Of a stretch of DNA of 64,000 bases, positions 57,985-64,000 are shown piece by piece. Both the position numbers and the translations under genes were made by a program. The number at the start of each line of letters is the position of its first letter. Position 1 is the first letter of the stretch. A model generated the notes under the pieces. The model did no database searches. It was not told the DNA's origin and was given only the letters and a program-made list of their open reading frames with translations. Origin of the DNA: Sequoia sempervirens (Eukaryota; Streptophyta; Pinopsida; Cupressales; Cupressaceae); contig VDFB02115090.1 in NCBI GenBank assembly GCA_007258455.2, positions 216,456 to 280,455 on the forward strand. Direction: 5' to 3'.

Positions 57985-60900
57985 CTACCATTGACCTTCG
58001 CATTATACTGTTGGGATCATATGACATTGTCTTAGAGATGGATTGGCTTGAGGCTCATAGGGCCACAATTGATTGTTGACATAATTTGATATGATGTATT
58101 GATGCATTTGCTAGTAAGATTGAGTTAGTAGGGGTTCAAAGACCTATATCATTGAGGATGATTTTGGCTATGCAGCCGAGAAGATGTGTTCATCAGGGAT
58201 GTCAGTTATTTGTTGTAATAGTAGATGACTTGGAGATGGGTGATAGAGAGGATAAGGCTTCTATAGATAGCCACCCCATACTTTAGCAGTATGCAGATGT
58301 TTTCCCTGATGAGATTCCATGGATGCCACCTCAGCGTGACATAGACTTCAAGGTTGATCTTTTACCTGGTTTCAAACCCATTTCATGAGCCCCATACCGT
58401 ATGAAGACTCAGGAGCTTAAGGAGCTCCACTTGCAGCTTGAGGAGTTGTTAGAGAAGGGTTTCATTTTCCCTAGTGTTTCACCTTGGGGAGAACCTGTGA
58501 TTTTTGTGAAGAAGGATGGTTCTCTTCGTCTGTGAATAGACTACCATCAGCTAAATAAGGTCACCATTAGGAATCGATATCCCCTACCTAGGATCGATGA
58601 TTTGTTTGATCAGGTCAAGGGTGCTACGGTCTTTTGAAAGATTGATCTTAAGTCAAGATACCATCAACTGCGTATTATGGATTCTGACATTCATAAGACA
58701 GTGTTTCGCACATGTTATGGTCACTATGAGTTTACAGTGGTACCATTCAGGTTGACAAATGTGCCATCTATATTCATGAGCCTTATGAACGGAGTCTTTT
58801 GTATGTACCTGGATAGGTTTGTAGTTGTATTCCTTGATGACATATTGATCCATTCCAGGACAATTGAGGAGCATGAGGAACATTTGAGGTAGGTTTTGCA
58901 GTGTTTGAGGGATAATCATTTGTATGCCAACTTGTCCAAATGCGAGTTCTTCAAGACTAAGTTCAAGTACCTTGGACATGTTATATTAGGAGAGGGCATT
59001 GTAGTGGATCCTATGAAGATCCAGGTGATCATAGATTGGCCTACGCCCACGAATGTGACAGAGATATGTAGTTTCATGGGACTAGCAGGTTACTACATGC
59101 GTTTTGTTCAGGAATTTTCTAGGGTAGGACATCCTATCACTTCTCTTCAGAGGAAAGGGAAGAAGTTCGTTTGGTTAGAGCAGATCAAGGTTGCATTTCA
59201 GACATTGAAGGAGAGGTTGACCAGTGCACCGATCCTTGAGATACTTGATCCTACATGAGACTTTGTTATATGTGTAGATGCATCTTTGGAGGGGTTAGGA
59301 GCAAATTTTGATGCAGGATGGTCAAGTCATTGCGTACGAGTCATGCAAGCCTAAGGATCATGAGTTGAACTACCCTATGCATGATCTTGAGTTAGCTGTA
59401 GTGGTACATGCTTTGACTCAATAGAGACATTTCTTATTGGGGCACCGTTTTGAGTTACACAGTGACCATCAGATTTTACAATACATCTTCAAGTAGCCTA
59501 ACCTTAATGCTAGGCAAAGGTTATGGATGGAGTTCCTCTCCGAGTATGACTTTGAGGTGAAGTACATCCAAGGGAAGGAGAATGTAGTGGTTGATGCTCT
59601 CAGCAGACAGAGGAATGAGCTATCTGAGTTGACTCTTACTGTGGATTTAAGGAGCCAGATTCTTACCACACTTCTTACAGAAAGCTGGTACCAGGAGGTA
59701 AGATCTGAGATTAAGTCCAGCAAGACTCTGGAGGGCAGGTACTCAAGATATTCTTTAGAGATAGATGGATTATTGAGATACATGGGATGTATATATGTTC
59801 CATCTTCTAAAGGTCTTCGTACCTTAATTTTGACAGAGGCACATTGGGAACCTTATTCAGCTCATCTAGGAGTGAAGAAGATGTATGTTGATTTGCGAGC
59901 GCTTTATTTATGGGTAGGTATGAAGTGATATATTGCTAATTATGTATCACGGTGTTTGGAGTGCCAATGAGTTAAGGTTGAACACCAACATCTGGTTGGT
60001 CTTCTACAACCTCATTTGGTTCCTGAGTGGAAATGGGATATCATTTCATTGGATTTCATTGTTGGGTTACCCAACTCTTCACGATGACACGATGCTATTA
60101 TGGTGACAGTAGATAGGTTGACAAAGGTAGCACACTTCTCACCTATCCATTCCTCGTATAATGCTTTGTCAGTTGCTAGAGTGTTCATGGAGGACATTGT
60201 GAGGTTGCATGGTATTCCTCTTTGAATTATTTTTGATAGGGATCCTGTGTTTACTTTAGCTCTTTGGACATCATTACAACATGCTATGGGGACACAATTT
60301 AACTTTAGTTCAATGTATCACCCTGAGACAAATGGGAAGACCAAGAGGGTCAATCAGATCCTTGAGGATATGCTACACATGTATGTCATGGACCAGTAGA
60401 CACGATGGGAGGATTATCTCTATCTTGTAGAGTTTGCATATAACAATGGGTTTTAGAGGTCTATTGGAATGGCACCTTTTTAGGAATTGTATGGATGACC
60501 ATGTCAAACTCCTTTGAGTTGGGATAGGTTGGAGGACAGGATTTTATTGGGTCTCGATATGCTTCAGGATATGGAGCAGCAGGTGGTTGGAATCAGGGAG
60601 CATTTGGTTGTTGCACAGGAAAGGAAGAAGAAGTATGCAGATGCACATCGTGTGGATTGCCAGTTTGTTGTAGGTGACCAAGTCTTTTTGCGAGTGCGTC
60701 TGCAAAAGAGTCTGATTCATTATGGAAAGGGTTCTAAGCTCGCACCTCGCTTTGTCAGGCCTTTTGAGATTCTAGTGAAGATTGGGTCAGTTACTTACTA
60801 CCTTGCTTTGATGCCCAGTCTCTCGTGCATCCACGATGTGTTCCATGTTTTTGTACTTAAACCTTACCACCCTAACATTTGTCACATCCTTGACTGGACT

Positions 60901-61096
60901 GCCTTACAGGTAGAGGACAGGCAGCTAGCTTTGGAGTCTGTCTGTTACACAACACAAGAGACTCGCCCTCAGGGGTCAAGATATTGAGCAAGTGAGGGTC
61001 CAGTGGGATCCTAGAGATGACACTTCTGCTACATGGGAGGATGCTACCAGGATGAGGGAGCTCTATCCTTATTTGTTCGCAGGCTTCTAGGAGTAA
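57985..61096 (+). pseudogene. Element P pol relic (protease tail, RT, RNase H, integrase)
   Basis: It begins in the protease C-terminal block (GSYDIVLEMDWLEAHRATID). One frame runs to about 59300, then a shift leads into a second frame that ends at TAA 61094-61096. RT blocks: [18 protein letters not shown], then [16 protein letters not shown], then [12 protein letters not shown] with the catalytic FLDD at 58830-58841. RNase H: VDASLEGLG, ELNYPMHDLELAVVVHAL and LHSDHQILQYIF (about 59260-59495). Integrase: [12 protein letters not shown] (about 60050), FDRDPVFT and YHPETNGKT (about 60230-60345). The C-terminus has HDVFHVFVLKPYHP (about 60835). Most stops fit C-to-T or G-to-A changes. Gag and the protease active site are absent. 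Confidence 0.9.
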
Positions 61097-61106
61097 GCCA
61101 GATCCT

Positions 61107-61116
61107 AGGGGGAGGA
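61107..61116 (+). other. Element P polypurine tract
   Basis: AGGGGGAGGA directly precedes the 3' LTR start TGTAACACCCC. Confidence 0.9.
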
Positions 61117-64000
61117 TGTAACACCCCTTTGATTTTCTATGTTTTCTCTGACAGTTTACATACATTGATAGACCATATTTTATGTTATTGTTATTCTATC
61201 GCTGACAGTGGAGCGATGATAGATCTACATTGATGAAATGATACACTATATTGATGGTTTATGACATGTTGTATGTTAGTTTTAAGTGATTATTTGAGTG
61301 ATTGATATATGCTCATATGTATTTTAATTGATGTTGTAGTTCGTTAGTTTATTATGATACTATATTGGTGAAGGGAACGAGATTGCATCACTCGCATGTG
61401 AGTGCCCTGCGATTCCACAATTCTCTCTTCACGGTGTGTATGATTTATTATTTAGATACATGTACTGTAACATATGCTTTGTTTGTAGGTTTGCAACTAT
61501 AGGAAAATGGCTCCACCTGGATTCACAGGTTTGAGCGTGTCCACTACCCAACAATAATGTTGATTGGGAGATAGTAACAAGTTACCTAGTCAAACCTTTA
61601 CCCTAGTTACAGTGTGTCGTCAATCCATGTATTGGTCATATTCTTTATCCACTTTTTCCTTGTTATTTTATTTATTGTGCAAGATTTATTTGTGAGAATT
61701 AATTTATAAATGTTATGATTGGTTATTTAATTAATCTAGATTATTGATGTTGAGGCTTTATAATTATTAGATTAAATTTGATGTTGAGGATTATTGATGT
61801 TGAGGCTTTATAATTATTAGATTAATTTATAAATGTTATGTTATAAAGTGATTTTATTATTAGATTAAATTTTATTTGAAATAAATAAGTTATTTAAATT
61901 TCAAATGCATAATATATGTAAAAGATCCTTGGAAATATCTATGGTTGTTGTAGAAAAGATATTTGTTTTGTAACTGGAAGTTAGAAGATATTTACTACGG
62001 TAGTTTGAAAATTGATTCCCATGGAGAATTATTGGGATTGATGAAAAGAGGTTATTTTCATGGAAGGAAGGGATTATTCTAAAAGTGGTTGAATTGGTTG
62101 GGGTTGTTAGATTTTGAAAATTAGAAGCTCTCGGGAAAGTTTGGGGATCTAGTTTTGTTGCATTCCTTTTTGGTTCTGGATTATTTTTCTGTTCTCTGAA
62201 AGTGGTAATTTGGGGTAGAGGCTTTGGCAAAGCTAGAAATTAAAGGGGAAGCTCTACGTCAAATTTCCAATCATCAAATCTTCTGGAACAAGTTCCTTAT
62301 TGCTTTTGTAAATTTAATTTGAAAAGGTTATTTAAATTATTATTGTTTTGCAAATTGGAAAGGTATCCTGTAGAAGAGGATTTCATTGTTTGTAGAAGCT
62401 TTATTTTTTAAACGATTGTTGAGAATATTTATAGCCTCTATATAAAATGTTTTAAATCCTTCGTTAAAATAAAGTTTTAGAAATGGATTTACCCTGAAGA
62501 AATTATATTTAAATTTTAGAACCTCAATTGAAATTGAATCCTCTGTGAAAATTTTCCAAATATTTCTTGTAGAAAATCTTCTGTGAAATTTTCTAAATAA
62601 TTCATGTAGATAATTATCATTTTGTTTTATTTTCCCCAATTTATTATATTTGTTTGGAAAATGAAAATCTCTAGTAAATCTAATAATCTTCATGTAGAAA
62701 GTTTTATGGAAATAACTTGCCCGATTAAAGAATTTGAGTTGTTTAATATATATATATATATCTATATATATATATATATATATATGAATATATTTGTAGA
62801 AATTATTCTGGAGAAATTTTGTTCATTTTGAAAAAGCCTCTAGGTAATTTTCGTATGGCAAATTTTTCTTAATAAATTTGCAGTTTTGAAAATATAAATA
62901 TATTGCATGTGAAAGGGGGGGCGATGGGGGCTACCCCACAGCCATCCCCCACAAGGGGAGATGGACTATGAGGCAACGCCCATCACTGCCGCATAGGCCC
63001 CGACCCCTATGGGGAAGGCTGCGTAGGCAGCCAACCCACAGCCCGCAGCCTTTGTAAAGGCTGGGCTCTAAAACTTCTCGTCTGCCTTCTTTTAAATCTG
63101 TGGATTCCAATTTTTTTTTATTTTGTTTATTAATATATATATATATATAATTATAATATTTTTCCATTAGTGATTATTGAAAATTATTTTTAGATAATTA
63201 AATAGTATATATTTATATGTATATATAATTATATATATTTATACATATATAATTATATATATATATATAAATATATTTATTTAAATGGTTGTTTTATTAT
63301 AATGGATGTAATAAATGTATAGGTTAGATATTTGTTTTATATGAAATGATTTTAATAGGGAAATTGAGTTAATTATTATGAGTAGTTGTGAAACTGAAAG
63401 TTAAACATTTAGTTTAATTCGTTGTTGATTTGTAATTAGAATTATGTTTAAATGATGTATTTTAAATATGAGTTATTATTTTATTTGGATTTAGGAAATC
63501 CTAATGGTAGTTCATTTAATTACTTGAGTTGCTTATTTTAATTAGTATTATTTTTTAATGGTGTTTTTGGGGGATAATTGTTATTGTGAAAATGTAAGTC
63601 TTCCAAAGATTGTAAATTGTGAAAGGGTTAGTGTGTCTTTTGTTCACCCTTTGAGATTTCCTTGGGTAGTGCACATAGTTGGGATTCAGTATTTAACATC
63701 CGTAGGGATGTGTCACTTCTTGAGTTATGGTGGTTATTTGTTATCAATTTTAGTGCACTATCTACCCTTGGGTTGTGGAATACGTATATTGTGTTGTCAA
63801 TAGGGGAGTGGCTTTCAACGGGGGCTATGATGCAGGAGCATCCAGTGGTGTAAGGGCAATCTTGCATCACCCAAAAATAGTTAAATTTCAAGTTTCTCAG
63901 TTTTTAGATGTTTTTATATTTTTGGATACCCTTTTTGTCATAATGAAATTCCCAATTTATGGTTTTCATTTCAGTTCACAGGTTGAAAGATATTGCAGTT
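61117..64000 (+). repeat. Element P 3' LTR, incomplete at the window end
   Basis: It is collinear with the 5' LTR from its start to about position 56860 of that copy, without the SINE and with a short local duplication (about 61740-61830, GATTATTGATGTTGAGG repeated). The last about 170 bases (from 63826) depart from the 5' LTR, which may mean another junction or insertion near the edge. Confidence 0.85.

Overview
The window is plant nuclear DNA made almost wholly of transposable elements. I find no intact host gene, no rRNA gene and no functional tRNA gene. The evidence for a plant is Ty3/gypsy LTR retrotransposons primed by initiator-tRNA-Met-like sites (TGGTATCAGAGC and variants), plant-type LINEs with zf-RVT and RNase H domains, Helitron/PIF1 helicase relics and a tRNA-derived SINE. 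The very long LTRs (3.6-5.2 kb) and the lack of genes over 64 kb suggest a large genome, perhaps a gymnosperm; this is an inference.

Layout. 1-1.8 kb: AT-rich DNA with an LTR scrap. 1.8-11.0 kb: two relics of one Helitron-type helicase (A 1.8-5.4 kb, B 9.9-11.0 kb). Copy A is split by a 2.2 kb LINE fragment carrying a second long reading frame. Between A and B sits element X, a 4.46 kb minus-strand gypsy element with 1352-bp LTRs and only gag/protease remains. 11.0-14.7 kb: unassigned DNA with a LINE RNase H relic. 14.7-24.9 kb: element T, a plus-strand element with LTRs of 4.4 and 3.75 kb and only a gag gene. 24.9-29.3 kb: unassigned, with an inverted repeat and a minisatellite. 29.3-32.9 kb: a minus-strand LINE whose 5' end reappears at 38.05 kb because a solo LTR (32.87-38.05 kb) was inserted into it.

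From 32.9 kb on, two gypsy families alternate: M (minus strand; gag-pol 43.7-48.3 kb, 5' LTR 48.5-52.1 kb) and P (plus strand; 5' LTR 53.8-57.9 kb, pol only 58.0-61.1 kb, 3' LTR from 61.1 kb and cut by the window end). The block [M LTR - spacer S - P LTR] occurs twice in direct orientation (32.9-41.8 kb and 48.5-56.1 kb). At about 41.77 kb a P LTR is fused to an M LTR inside TA-rich sequence. The simplest history is a tandem duplication by illegitimate exchange in TA-rich LTR DNA, followed by collapse of one M element to a solo LTR. A SINE then entered only one of the P LTR copies.

T, M and P share primer sites, leaders, gag or pol homology and LTR architecture: TGTARYACCCC start, TKACA end, two conserved hairpins and a GC-rich hairpin island. 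T is gag-only, P is pol-only and M has both, but all carry stop codons or frameshifts. Many of the stops are TAG at expected glutamine (CAG) positions, as expected from long-term CHG methylation followed by deamination. The signals of greatest interest are the LINE with the extra reading frame, the covarying LTR hairpins, the periodic hairpin array in the T LTRs and the rearrangement history at 32-57 kb.
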